Assembly (NCBI GenBank): GCA_022448645.1
Contig: JAKVBZ010000003.1
Coordinates: forward strand, 20,379 to 84,378
DNA: 64,000 nucleotides
Reading direction: 5' to 3'
DNA from: Pirellulaceae bacterium
GTDB taxonomy: Bacteria; Planctomycetota; Planctomycetia; Pirellulales; Pirellulaceae
Every line of letters begins with the position of its first letter. Within the stretch, counting starts at the first letter, position 1. Both the position numbers and the translations under genes were made by a program. Below are positions 55,914-64,000 of this stretch, one piece after another. The notes below the pieces were generated by a model. That model ran no database searches, had not been told where the DNA came from, and worked only from the letters and a program-made list of their open reading frames with translations.

Positions 55914-56909
55914 GTGATACCACGTTGTTTTCATCTTGGGACGACAACCTTTCTTGGACTGTTGGCTTCGGCCATGGTGGCTGCTCTTGTGTGGGCACAA
56001 CTAACGGTGTTGCCCCCACCGGTGATTGCCGCAACCGCCAGGAAAGGAACTGCGAAGACTCATGTTCACCGGTATCTCGTTGGTATGACGGTCGGCGCTT
56101 CCGCTGGAGATTGTCAGCAGATCGTCAGCGCAATTCCTGTCCCGGGCGATTGGCCCGAACAAGAAGTATCGATTGTCGACGAAGACTTCTCACACCATAT
56201 TCAGAGTGTGCAATACGGCAAAGACAACAATGGCATTGATGTCATCCAAGTCTCCGTCCCCTACTTGGCTCAGGGCGAGTCCGCGAAGGTCTTGGTAACC
56301 TACGAAGTGACTAGACGCTTGCCGGTACCCCCTCACGACGCGACTTCCTGGCATAAACCGACCAAGGTGCCTCGTAAGGTGCGATCCTATCTTGGACATA
56401 GTCCGCTGATTGAAGTGCGCAACGGGAAAATCCGACGTCTTTCCAAGGCCATTGCGTGGTCGGATGACGAGGCGTGGCAAGGGGTGCAGTCCATTTACGA
56501 CACGGTCAGAGACAAAGTCACTTTCCAGAATGGTCCCTTGCGTGGTGCCGCGCGAGCTTTACAGAAGGGTGCCGGCAATCACGAAGACATAACATCGTTG
56601 TTCATCGCGCTTTGCCGGATCAAAGGCGTGCCAGCTCGTACTGTGTGGGTTCCCGATCAATGTTATGCGGAGTTCTATCTGGAAGATTCCGATGGCCATG
56701 GTCAGTGGTTCGTTTGTCAGCTGACAGGCAACGCTGATTTCGGCACGACCAATCACACAGGACCTGTTTTGCAAAAAGGAGATAACTTTAAAGTCCGCAA
56801 CCGTCGGAAACCGGTTCGTTTCGTGCCAGAAACCCTGTCCGGTGCCGGACAAGGACAGCCAAACGTCAACTTTATACGGCAATTGCAACGTGGCCACGCG
56901 GTACAATAG
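55914..56909 (+). CDS. Exported transglutaminase-like protein, catalytic residues lost
   Basis: The protein has a signal peptide (FLGLLASAMVAALVWAQLTV), a beta-rich N-terminal domain and a transglutaminase core at about 200-260. It is clearly a paralog of the next gene. At the catalytic site the paralog reads GDCEEMTSLFIALCR, whereas here it is GNHEDITSLFIALCR, so the nucleophile Cys is His (residue 223). The paralog's GHCYPEF is here DQCYAEF, so the catalytic His is Gln (residue 249). It is therefore probably inactive as a protease or transferase and could bind, regulate or chaperone the active paralog. GTG 55914 with GGGGAG upstream is the start. Confidence 0.85.
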   Translation: MIPRCFHLGTTTFLGLLASAMVAALVWAQLTVLPPPVIAATARKGTAKTHVHRYLVGMTVGASAGDCQQIVSAIPVPGDWPEQEVSIVDEDFSHHIQSVQYGKDNNGIDVIQVSVPYLAQGESAKVLVTYEVTRRLPVPPHDATSWHKPTKVPRKVRSYLGHSPLIEVRNGKIRRLSKAIAWSDDEAWQGVQSIYDTVRDKVTFQNGPLRGAARALQKGAGNHEDITSLFIALCRIKGVPARTVWVPDQCYAEFYLEDSDGHGQWFVCQLTGNADFGTTNHTGPVLQKGDNFKVRNRRKPVRFVPETLSGAGQGQPNVNFIRQLQRGHAVQ

Positions 56910-57004
56910 GGTTAGTGGATCCCGCGTCGTTCCCTCCATGGATGTCTCCTTGGCGAACTTTATGTCGAGGAGTCGCCGAGGCTTTCGAGAAGGGCTGGCC
57001 GTCT

Positions 57005-58078
57005 ATGAATTGCCTGAATCGTAAACAGCCTGAATCCTCAATCAGTCCCGGTTCGCTCGCCATGAATATCAATGTCCTCGGCTTGTTCCACATCAATACC
57101 TTGGCCTTCATGCTACTTTTGGCAGATGGTTACTTGCCTGCCAGCATGCAGGCCCAGGGTCCTACGTCGTTGCGACCAACGGCGACTTCTGAATCCGGAC
57201 AGGCCCCTCTTGGACCAAAGCAAACTTGGAACATTGGCATTGTGCTAACGGCCCAAGGAGGACCATGTCGAGGAGTCTTTGCGTGTACGCCCATACCTCG
57301 CGATTGTGTCGATCAAAGAGTCCAATTGGTACGTAGAGATGTGTCCAACGAAATCCGTCGTATGAAGTTTCGTGATCTTGGTGACGGGGCCAAACAGATG
57401 GTGATCGAAGTGCCCAGAATTGCCAAGGATGAAACGGTGCACGCGGTGTTAACCTTCGAAATCGAAAAGTTGTCAGTTCCCCAGCCGGTGGGTACCGAGG
57501 TTTTGCAAATTCCTGTCAGGCGATCTCGGGTCATAAAAGACTACTTACGTCCGAGCCCATTTATTGAGAGCCAGCATGCAGACATCCAAGCCCTGGCCAG
57601 AACCTTTGAACGACCCGGACAGTCTACCTGGTCCATGGTCGAGGCCATGTACGATTGGGTGCGTGAAAACATTGAGTACGTTGATAGCGACCTTAAAGGA
57701 GCGCTGGCTGCACTACGTGACGAGGACGGTGACTGTGAAGAAATGACTTCTTTGTTCATCGCGCTTTGTCGGGCAAACAATATTCCTGCCCGCACTGTAT
57801 GGGTACCGGGACACTGCTACCCGGAATTTCATTTGGTCGACCAGAGCGGAAAGGGGCGCTGGTATCCTTGCCAGGCAGCCGGACAGCGAGCTTTTGGAGA
57901 ACTTGGTGAGCCCCGTCCAATCCTGCAAAAAGGAGACAGTTTTGTCATTCCCCAGGCACCTGGCAAGAAACCGATCAGATACGCCCAGTTAGTTGGAAGT
58001 CGCCCCGGCTCAGGCTTGGTCCACCCCCAAATCCAAATCATTCATCAGCAGATAAATGCGTCAGACGCTAGCAGTTGA
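57005..58078 (+). CDS. Exported transglutaminase-like cysteine protease/transferase
   Basis: Transglutaminase-like core with Cys244 in GDCEEMTSLFIALCRANNIPARTVWVPG and His270 in GHCYPEF. The usual third residue (Asp) is not evident after RWYPCQ. A hydrophobic export segment is present (HINTLAFMLLLADGYLPASMQAQG). The start is uncertain: ATG 57005 (with AAGGG about 10 bp upstream) is used, but ATG 57062 would give a cleaner signal peptide, and the frame opens at 56915. Such enzymes may cleave or crosslink proteins or amides in the envelope. It lies 95 bp after its inactive-looking paralog and is probably co-transcribed with it. Confidence 0.86.
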   Translation: MNCLNRKQPESSISPGSLAMNINVLGLFHINTLAFMLLLADGYLPASMQAQGPTSLRPTATSESGQAPLGPKQTWNIGIVLTAQGGPCRGVFACTPIPRDCVDQRVQLVRRDVSNEIRRMKFRDLGDGAKQMVIEVPRIAKDETVHAVLTFEIEKLSVPQPVGTEVLQIPVRRSRVIKDYLRPSPFIESQHADIQALARTFERPGQSTWSMVEAMYDWVRENIEYVDSDLKGALAALRDEDGDCEEMTSLFIALCRANNIPARTVWVPGHCYPEFHLVDQSGKGRWYPCQAAGQRAFGELGEPRPILQKGDSFVIPQAPGKKPIRYAQLVGSRPGSGLVHPQIQIIHQQINASDASS

Positions 58079-58196
58079 AGGGACCTACACCTTTTCTAGA
58101 GATTGTCATCGCAGAATCGCTAAACCCCCCGATGGCTCACAGACGATGAGGACCAAGTAGTCTTTCTTCGTTTCGCTAAACTCTGTGGGTTATACA

Positions 58197-58616
58197 ATGT
58201 GGGCTAAATGCATGCTAACGGTGGCGGCAGCTTGTTGTTTGACAGGTTGTTGTAGCTTATCCCAATACCGTCCCTGCGGACCGGGGGTGTTGAACAACGC
58301 CATTGTTCCTCAAGGTTTTGCCGGGGTCGATTTTCGCGCGGCATGTGCGCGGCATGACAGCTGTTACGGCATCTGTGGCAGTTCCCGAGAGTGCTGCGAC
58401 AAAAATTTCTTACAGGAACTTCGGTCGATTTGCACCTGTTCGTCCTTTCCCCGATTGTGCCGTTTACGAGCCACTCAGTGGTATACGCAAGTTCGTCTGT
58501 TCGGCGGTCCTGGTTACAGGCAGGTTCAGACTGAAAACTGCAGTGACTGTAGTTGTGCCGATGAGGGTTGTGCCGATGAGGGTTGTGCCGATGAGGGTTG
58601 TGCCGCGTCTCCGTAG
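58197..58616 (+). CDS. Phospholipase A2-fold lipoprotein
   Basis: From ATG 58197 (139 residues) the protein has MLTVAAACCLTGCC, a lipoprotein signal with lipobox LTGC. The mature part has the secreted phospholipase A2 pattern: YRPCGPG as a calcium-loop-like segment, then ACARHDSCYGICGSSRECCDKNFL, with the catalytic His53-Asp54 pair and the Cys pattern of the sPLA2 active-site helix. sPLA2 enzymes hydrolyse the sn-2 ester of phospholipids and need calcium. The C-terminus is Cys/Glu-rich with CADEG three times. Activity is inferred from motifs. It ends the plus-strand part of the envelope cluster. Confidence 0.82.
   Translation: MWAKCMLTVAAACCLTGCCSLSQYRPCGPGVLNNAIVPQGFAGVDFRAACARHDSCYGICGSSRECCDKNFLQELRSICTCSSFPRLCRLRATQWYTQVRLFGGPGYRQVQTENCSDCSCADEGCADEGCADEGCAASP
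58553..58605 (+). repeat. 15-bp tandem repeat, about 3.5 copies, coding CADEG
   Basis: TTGTGCCGATGAGGG repeats at 58553-58567, 58568-58582 and 58583-58597, with a partial copy to 58605, in frame near the 3' end of the phospholipase-like gene. Confidence 0.93.
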
Positions 58617-58688
58617 CCGGATCAGGAAGGTTTGCTGGAAACAGCCCTGGCAGATGGCTCGTAACGCAGGACCTTTACGATCGGCCGT

Positions 58689-59522
58689 CTAACGCACCTC
58701 CGCATTGCCCGGTCGTTTAGCAGATAGCCATTTGGGTAACACAGCGATTCGAGGCGTAGGAATCAGCGTTGGTTGTGCCGTCTCGGGGTAAGGATTGTTT
58801 TTGGCATCCTCTTGCCGAGGACCAAACTGGGCGGTGGAAAAATCACCTTCTGCATCCTGGATCGTGCTGTGATAGTCGCCTTCATTTTCATCGACACCAG
58901 TGTCGTCAGTACAGCCTGAAGCACAGCCACAACCGGGCCCGCCAGAATCCCGTGCTGCTTTACAGCTGAGACGACTTAACGGCTTATAAAACAGGTCTTT
59001 CCAGCAGTTCGTTGGACAGCACTGAGCTCCAGTCCAATGACCACAACGGTTGCACGGATCGCAGTATTCTGGGGGATCACTTATCCAGGAGCAGACGTAG
59101 ACATCGTCGCATCTTGGACCGTTCCAACGTCGAGACGACCATTCGTTGCGTAGCCATCCCACTGGGCCAGGTTTGCACGATGTGCTGCCGTATGAAGCTG
59201 GTGATGGCTCGCGTTCGGAACTACCGCCGTCTTCTTGTTGGCCGTTTTCTTGTTCGCCGTCTTCTTGTTCACTGTAGGCTGTCGCAGAGTGACTTTCGTC
59301 TTCAATGGACGAATCAGACTCGTAGTTTGCATCTGAGTAATTATCGCCGCCCGTCTGATCGCAGCAACCTCCGCCACCCCGACACGAACCATGCGAGGCA
59401 TGATGACAGAAGGAAGAGAGGCAGTTGCCTAATCGCCAGCCCGGACCACAGCAGCAGCCACTTAGATTAAGCAAAAGCAATGTTGTTGCCAGAATCTGAC
59501 AGGATCGTAGGAAGGGTCGCAT
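58689..59522 (-). CDS. Cys-rich, acidic lipoprotein
   Basis: From ATG 59522 (277 residues) the protein has LATTLLLLNLSGCC, a lipoprotein signal with lipobox LSGC. The mature protein is rich in Cys (CCCGPG, SSFCHHASHGSC, GGGGCC). It then has an acidic stretch with repeated QEDG/QENG pentads, followed by a second Cys cluster (CDDVYVCSWISDPPEYCDPCNRCGHWTGAQCCPTNCW). It ends with a Pro-rich tail. It is convergent with the phospholipase-like gene, 72 bp away. The frame extends to 59546. Disulfide-stabilised envelope protein; function unknown. Confidence 0.78.
   Translation of the reverse strand: MRPFLRSCQILATTLLLLNLSGCCCGPGWRLGNCLSSFCHHASHGSCRGGGGCCDQTGGDNYSDANYESDSSIEDESHSATAYSEQEDGEQENGQQEDGGSSEREPSPASYGSTSCKPGPVGWLRNEWSSRRWNGPRCDDVYVCSWISDPPEYCDPCNRCGHWTGAQCCPTNCWKDLFYKPLSRLSCKAARDSGGPGCGCASGCTDDTGVDENEGDYHSTIQDAEGDFSTAQFGPRQEDAKNNPYPETAQPTLIPTPRIAVLPKWLSAKRPGNAEVR
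59226..59270 (-). repeat. 15-bp tandem repeat, three copies, coding [EQ]QE[DN]G
   Basis: On the plus strand GCCGTCTTCTTGTTG, GCCGTTTTCTTGTTC and GCCGTCTTCTTGTTC follow each other (59226-59240, 59241-59255, 59256-59270), in frame within the Cys-rich lipoprotein gene. Confidence 0.92.
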
Positions 59523-59546
59523 GATAATGTTTAGCTCCTGAGTCAT

Positions 59547-60493
59547 GTCGGTTAGGGCTTGTTGATCTTCATCTACTGCGGGTCATCAAGAACAGGTCAA
59601 ACTTCCACGCCTTGTGATTCAAGCCGTGCTTTATTCGCAATCTTTGTAGTTCCTCACTCACATTTGGATGGGACTCCGTTGGCTATATCGGCCGCATAAC
59701 TTGCCAAATCAAGAAAATCCGCAAAGCCGATGCAGTTTGACACGCGATTTTCAGCTAGATGTAAGGTGACTGACGCGTTGACGGTGACGAAAAGACCTTC
59801 TTGTGATTCTGGTGTAGGATCCACTGGAGATGTGGTTCAGGTGCTAGCAGTTGCATGGGTTTCCATGGGCAACGTACGTTGACTGCTTTTGGATTCTGCC
59901 GATGGGATCATGGCGATAGCAGATGTATGACGATGCTCAGCCATTGAAGGAAAGGACTCGATTTGCACAACGACCGTAGCACGAGAAACTGTCTACTTCA
60001 GGGTTCGTGCCTTTCTGTAGCTTGGTGGACCTCCCCTGACGCCAGCTTTTGCACCGTACAGGTGCGCGAGGTTTAAGCCTGGAAGAACTCAACCACGAAT
60101 GGGAACAGTGGGATGATGTCATTCCTCACCGAACGTTTGCAGCAACGAATCCCGGGCCTCAATGTCTGCGGAACAGAGAACCCGGCACTCTCTTTGGAAA
60201 AAGATAAACAGATTGTGGTGTGCGGCAACGCTGCCTGATTCGAGATCGTATGGGTTGGGTTGAACATGCCCAAGCAGGAGTGGTAGACGTCCGAACGACT
60301 GTCCCGTCTTCATGTTCCGTATTCGTTGGTGTTAGAGCGGCCTTCGAGTTCCATGCCAGTCTGAAAAGCCAAGCTCTGTAAGCAGTTTGAATCTTGTCGC
60401 TGTCGGCCAATAGGGTTTGTATTGGTGCATCTATCCCATGCAGCAGCAATGCGCTACAATGGGCATTTTCTCGATTCGGCGAGTGACAGAACC
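59547..60493. other. 947-bp region without a convincing gene
   Basis: It lies between the Cys-rich lipoprotein gene and larC. A short frame (60113-60238, plus) encodes MMSFLTERLQQRIPGLNVCG and continues to 41 residues; an adjoining frame carries on in another register to about 60380. This could be a decayed gene. A small GCACC/GGTGC hairpin lies near 60050-60064. Nothing else recognised. Confidence 0.45.
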
Positions 60494-61660
60494 ATGCGAT
60501 GTGCTTATCTCGATTGTGCCAGTGGCATCAGCGGCGACATGACGCTGGGGTCTTTGGTGGATGCGGGCGTCGATTTGGACGTCATCCAACGAGGTATTGA
60601 TTCGCTCGGATTACCAAGCTGTCGCCTGACGGCAGATGAAGTCAAACGAGGTGGATTTCGCGCCCTGAAAGTTTCGGTGGAGCACGAACCAGAACATGCT
60701 CATCGCCATCTTCATCACATTACCGAAATGATCGATGGGAGTGAGTTGACTTCCCGTCAGCAGGATTTGGCGAAAAGAATCTTTACCCGTCTGGGAGAAG
60801 CTGAGGCCAAGGTACACGGAACGACGATCCGCAAGGTCCATTTTCACGAAGTCGGGGCCGTCGACTCGATCGCCGACATCGTAGGCGCTGCCATTGCCTG
60901 GGACTTATTGGGAGTTGATCGCATCGTATGCTCGGCGGTCCCCACCGGACAAGGCAAGATCACGATTGCTCACGGCACGTGCAGTGTGCCCGCACCAGCA
61001 ACCGCCGAATTGTTGACTGGAATTCCCATTGCTGCATCGACCACATCTGCCGAACTGACTACTCCTACCGGAGCGGCCATCGTCGCCACACTTGTGGACG
61101 AGTTTGGGCCACTTCCATCCATGCAAATCGAAACCATTGGTTATGGTGCCGGCGATGCCGATTTCGAAGAACATGCCAATATCTTGCGGTTGATGGTGGG
61201 CGAATCGGATCAAGAAATCTGTAGTGATGAGGTGTGCCTGTTGGAATCGAATCTTGACGATGCCAGTGGTGAGCTCATTGGTCACGCTTGTACCTTGCTG
61301 CTAGAGGCGGGCGCGCTTGATGTTTACACTACCTCCATCCAGATGAAAAAACAGCGACCCGGTGTCATGCTGTCGGTTCTTTGCCAACCAACAGACGTGG
61401 TCAAGCTACGAGATATTCTGTTTCGTGAAACTGCAACTCTTGGAATACGACATCAGCGCGTGGCGAGATACAAATTGTCTCGGACGGCGTACACGGTGCA
61501 AACAGAATGGGGGCCAGTCCTGGGCAAAACAATCAAGTTGCCGGACGGAACGGTCTCTTTTTCTCCAGAATATGAAGCGTGCCGCACGCTGGCGGCAAAA
61601 AACAAGGTGGCTTTATCCACCGTGTATGATGTTGCCCGCCAGGCTTTCCTATCCCGATAG
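60494..61660 (+). CDS. larC: Nickel pincer cofactor biosynthesis protein LarC
   Basis: LarC inserts nickel into the pyridinium-bisthiocarboxylate mononucleotide cofactor used by lactate racemase and related enzymes. The N-terminus MRCAYLDCASGISGDMTLGSLVDAGVD is diagnostic. The His-rich metal stretch EHEPEHAHRHLHHITEMID, VHGTTIRKVHFHEVGAVDSIADIVGAA and ESNLDDASGELIGHACTLL follow. Here it is a single uninterrupted frame of 388 residues, whereas in some lactobacilli it is split by a frameshift. ATG 60494 is used; the frame opens at 60422. larA, larB and larE are not in the window. Confidence 0.94.
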   Translation: MRCAYLDCASGISGDMTLGSLVDAGVDLDVIQRGIDSLGLPSCRLTADEVKRGGFRALKVSVEHEPEHAHRHLHHITEMIDGSELTSRQQDLAKRIFTRLGEAEAKVHGTTIRKVHFHEVGAVDSIADIVGAAIAWDLLGVDRIVCSAVPTGQGKITIAHGTCSVPAPATAELLTGIPIAASTTSAELTTPTGAAIVATLVDEFGPLPSMQIETIGYGAGDADFEEHANILRLMVGESDQEICSDEVCLLESNLDDASGELIGHACTLLLEAGALDVYTTSIQMKKQRPGVMLSVLCQPTDVVKLRDILFRETATLGIRHQRVARYKLSRTAYTVQTEWGPVLGKTIKLPDGTVSFSPEYEACRTLAAKNKVALSTVYDVARQAFLSR

Positions 61661-61800
61661 GACGCTGGTGTTCCAGAATTCTTCGTATTCCGGTACGATC
61701 CTGGCCGGATCCCCTAAGCTGGATTCTGGCGAATTGACGGCAGTTGAATCGTAACGATTCATGTCCAAACTGGGCATGTCACGCTGTACAGGAGGCACTC

Positions 61801-62355
61801 ATGCTGGGCCAGGACTCGTCGACCTGGATGTTTGCAGCTGGTATCGTCTTGTTGACTTGGGTCCTGCTGCGACGATTGCATCGAGCTCGCAAACAAGGGA
61901 CTCGATCTGACTCGAATGTAGTAGCTTCCTTTGAGAAGCCGTCGCGAATCAGTGAGATGCCACGAGACATGACTCGTGGGCAAGTTGAGATGTATGATTT
62001 CGCACGAGACATGAGTGCCGAAATGGATACCAAGCTGCGGATCCTGCAAACCGTTGTGCAACAGGCGGACCAACAGGCAGAGCGTTTAGAGGCCGCTATC
62101 GATAGAGCAGAGCGACTGGGTATCGCTGAGTGCAAGGACACCTTGGCGGAAATCCGACGAGTGACCGCGCAACCCATTCTTGACCAAGGCACATTGCCAC
62201 TAGTCGACACGTCAGACCCGAGTATGCCGGAAGATTTCCAACGACGAGTCTTCGCCATGGCGGACCAGGGGTTATCTGCCAGCCGCATCGCCGAGAAAAT
62301 CGGTTCCACCATCGGCGATGTCGAAATAACACTCAGCTTGCGGGGATCTGGATAG
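61801..62355 (+). CDS. Membrane-anchored coiled-coil protein with C-terminal HTH
   Basis: The 184-residue protein has one transmembrane segment (TWMFAAGIVLLTWVLLRRL, residues about 7-25), a charged coiled-coil region (RILQTVVQQADQQAERLEAAIDRAERLG) and a C-terminal helix-turn-helix (MADQGLSASRIAEKIGSTIGDVEITLSLR). The arrangement resembles DUF6115-type proteins. DNA binding is possible but not shown. ATG 61801 is chosen because a strong AGGAGG lies 5 bp upstream; the longer frame starts at 61744. It follows larC by 140 bp. Confidence 0.8.
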   Translation: MLGQDSSTWMFAAGIVLLTWVLLRRLHRARKQGTRSDSNVVASFEKPSRISEMPRDMTRGQVEMYDFARDMSAEMDTKLRILQTVVQQADQQAERLEAAIDRAERLGIAECKDTLAEIRRVTAQPILDQGTLPLVDTSDPSMPEDFQRRVFAMADQGLSASRIAEKIGSTIGDVEITLSLRGSG

Positions 62356-62590
62356 AGTCCTACCTCACAAGTCAGAATTCCCACGTTTTCCCACGAACGT
62401 GACTGGGCGATAAGTGTGCCTACTTTTCAATATCCTGGGTGCTTGAATGCGCCGCTGTGTGAAGTTAGGCTCTGTTTTTATGGTGATCTGTCCTTAAGAA
62501 AAAACGATTGTCATGAACCACTAGTTTCGCTTTCCGTGTGGAAAGATGCTTTGTGGGATCGTTGCCCCATTTGGCTAAGAACTTATTCCA

Positions 62591-63835
62591 ATGCCCCCTC
62601 GAGTCCTGATTATTGGCTGTGGCGTGATTGGTGCGGTCAGTGCTTATTTCTTAAGGAAGAACGGTTGTCGAGTCACCATGGTCGATCGTGGCCAATTTGG
62701 CCGAGGTTCGTCGCACGGGAATTGCGGTTACGTATGTCCTAGCCATGTCCTACCTCTGTCAATTCCAGGGTCGGTACGGAAAACGCTTCCCATGGTGCTT
62801 CGACGGGATGCGCCATTTCGCATCAAACCATCCCTCCGTCCATCGCTTTGGTGGTGGTTCTATCGCTTTGCTCGCGAGTGCCGGCATGACAAGATGATGG
62901 CAACGGCTCAAGCACGAGATGCGCTGTTGCAATCTTCTTTCCAACTGTACTTGCAGTTGATCGCCGAAGAAAAATTGGCGTGTGAGTGGGAACATCGCGG
63001 AAGTTTTTTCGTTTTCCGTGATGAAAAAGCCATGGATGATTACGGGAAAATCAACCACTGGATGGAAGAGTTTGGCGTTGGTGCTAAGCGTTTTGACGGT
63101 GAGTCAGCGCGGGAGTATGAGCCTTCCTTGAAGCCCGGTTTGGCTGGTGCGTGGCATCACGAGTGCGATGCCCATCTGCGTCCCGACAAACTTCTCACCT
63201 CACTGCGCGATGTATTAATTCGTATGAATGTCGAAATTCATGAAAACACCGAAGTGAAAGGTTTCCAGCAGGAATCCAAGACCGCAAAAGCAGTCCTTTC
63301 ATCACAAGGTCCGATCGAAGCCGATGAGTTTGTTGTGGCAACCGGTGCGTGGACTCCTTTGTTAAATCGTTGGCTGGGAATGAAAGTACCAATCCAGCCG
63401 GGCAAAGGGTATTCAATAACGATGCCTCGACCTGTGACTTGCCCACAATTACCGTTGATATTTCCTCAATGTAAAGTTGCTGTCACACCGATGCACTCGG
63501 GGTATCGGCTGGGTTCGACAATGGAATTTGCCGGCTATGATACTTCACTTAACCCGGTTCGTTTGAGCGCATTGAAGAGAGGGGCGGAAGAATACCTAGT
63601 TGACCCCTATTGCGAACCGATCGAAGAATCATGGTACGGATGGCGCCCCATGACGTTCGACGGTCGTCCGATCATCGATCGAGCTCCCGCGTTCTCAAAC
63701 GTAACCATTGCTGCGGGACATAACATGATTGGAGTCTCGATGGGTGCGGCGACAGGAAAACTTGTCTATGAAATGATCTGTCGCGAAAAGCCTCATCTTG
63801 ATTTGCAACCGTATTCGGCTGGCCGGTTCGCTTAA
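62591..63835 (+). CDS. FAD-dependent D-amino acid dehydrogenase-like oxidoreductase
   Basis: The 414-residue DAO-family flavoprotein has the FAD-binding Rossmann motif VLIIGCGVIGAVSAYFLRKNGCRVTMVD, GSSHGNCGYVCPSHVLPLSIPG (DadA-like), EFVVATGAWTPLLNRWLG in the middle, and WYGWRPMTFDGRPIIDRAPAFSNVTIAAGHNMIGVSMGAATGKLVYEMI at the C-terminus. This fits the DadA branch, which oxidises D-amino acids and passes electrons to the respiratory chain. The substrate is not certain, so no gene symbol is given. A gap of 235 bp separates it from the previous gene. Confidence 0.9.
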   Translation: MPPRVLIIGCGVIGAVSAYFLRKNGCRVTMVDRGQFGRGSSHGNCGYVCPSHVLPLSIPGSVRKTLPMVLRRDAPFRIKPSLRPSLWWWFYRFARECRHDKMMATAQARDALLQSSFQLYLQLIAEEKLACEWEHRGSFFVFRDEKAMDDYGKINHWMEEFGVGAKRFDGESAREYEPSLKPGLAGAWHHECDAHLRPDKLLTSLRDVLIRMNVEIHENTEVKGFQQESKTAKAVLSSQGPIEADEFVVATGAWTPLLNRWLGMKVPIQPGKGYSITMPRPVTCPQLPLIFPQCKVAVTPMHSGYRLGSTMEFAGYDTSLNPVRLSALKRGAEEYLVDPYCEPIEESWYGWRPMTFDGRPIIDRAPAFSNVTIAAGHNMIGVSMGAATGKLVYEMICREKPHLDLQPYSAGRFA

Positions 63836-64000
63836 GGTAAGATCAAGACTTGGTAGGACGAGTGTCCAAAACCATCATTGCTCTAAGTGATTGTGCGGTG
63901 TTGGTAAACTTGTGGCCCTTATCACTCGACAGAGAACCATTACGAATAGCGCTCGTCGGTATTAGATTCCTTGGCGACTTTCCGCAAGTTCGGCGTTCTC

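Noticed and set aside
63836..64000. Possible 3' end of a minus-strand gene at the right edge
   Set aside because: Two different frames end in plausible tails, and too little sequence is present to decide.

Overview
The window comes from a planctomycete chromosome, most like the Pirellulales (Rhodopirellula/Blastopirellula type). This rests on gene content: a DUF1559 pilin-like protein with an H-X9-DG type C-terminus, PEP-CTERM and dockerin-like exported proteins, a membrane-anchored planctomycete-type Ser/Thr kinase, a double-length UvrA, a tandem pair of BBP7-like barrel proteins, a PurS-PurL fusion and many large orphan exported proteins. I see no rRNA, tRNA, CRISPR array, insertion sequence or prophage. 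The genes are mostly single units on both strands with a few tight operons.

Layout. 1-8.7 kb: end of a HEAT-repeat protein, acetolactate synthase (minus), then a kinase, a TPR protein, FxsA and an unknown protein (plus). 9.3-13.9 kb: an exported cluster made of a His-rich DUF2946-like protein behind a perfect sigma-70-type promoter, a DUF1559 protein and two paralogous PEP-CTERM proteins. 14-27.1 kb (minus): a 2403-residue UvrA with four ABC ATPase modules and a novel-looking duplicated C-terminal extension, RibD, a SEC-C/TPR protein, a PlsC-like acyltransferase and transaldolase. 27.5-33.2 kb (plus): two BBP7-like barrels, a Tat-exported DUF3500 protein behind a perfect FNR-type box, and RbsD/FucU. 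33.3-39.2 kb: a PQQ-like propeller protein with an acidic DPFG-repeat tail, diverging from a 1345-residue orphan. 39.7-46.6 kb: HemW, an RNase Z-like hydrolase, ScpA, a MazG-like pyrophosphohydrolase and a 1093-residue orphan. 46.8-51.3 kb (minus): an overlapping tyrA-purL-purQ operon. 51.5-54 kb: a GspF/PilC-like protein, a dockerin/PEP-CTERM gene remnant and two small conserved-looking proteins. 54.1-59.5 kb: an envelope cluster with a hydrolase-fold protein, a small lipoprotein, two transglutaminase-like paralogs (one without its catalytic Cys and His), a phospholipase A2-fold lipoprotein and a Cys-rich lipoprotein. 60.5-63.8 kb: LarC, a membrane/coiled-coil/HTH protein and a DadA-like oxidoreductase.

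The two regions most likely to hold something undescribed are the exported His-rich/PEP-CTERM cluster (9.2-13.9 kb), which I infer to be linked to metals, and the envelope cluster (55.5-59.5 kb). Four exported-protein genes in these two regions carry in-frame 15-bp tandem repeats that encode His-, Cys- or Glu-rich pentapeptides. The quadruple-ABC UvrA with its repeated tail is the most unusual single protein.
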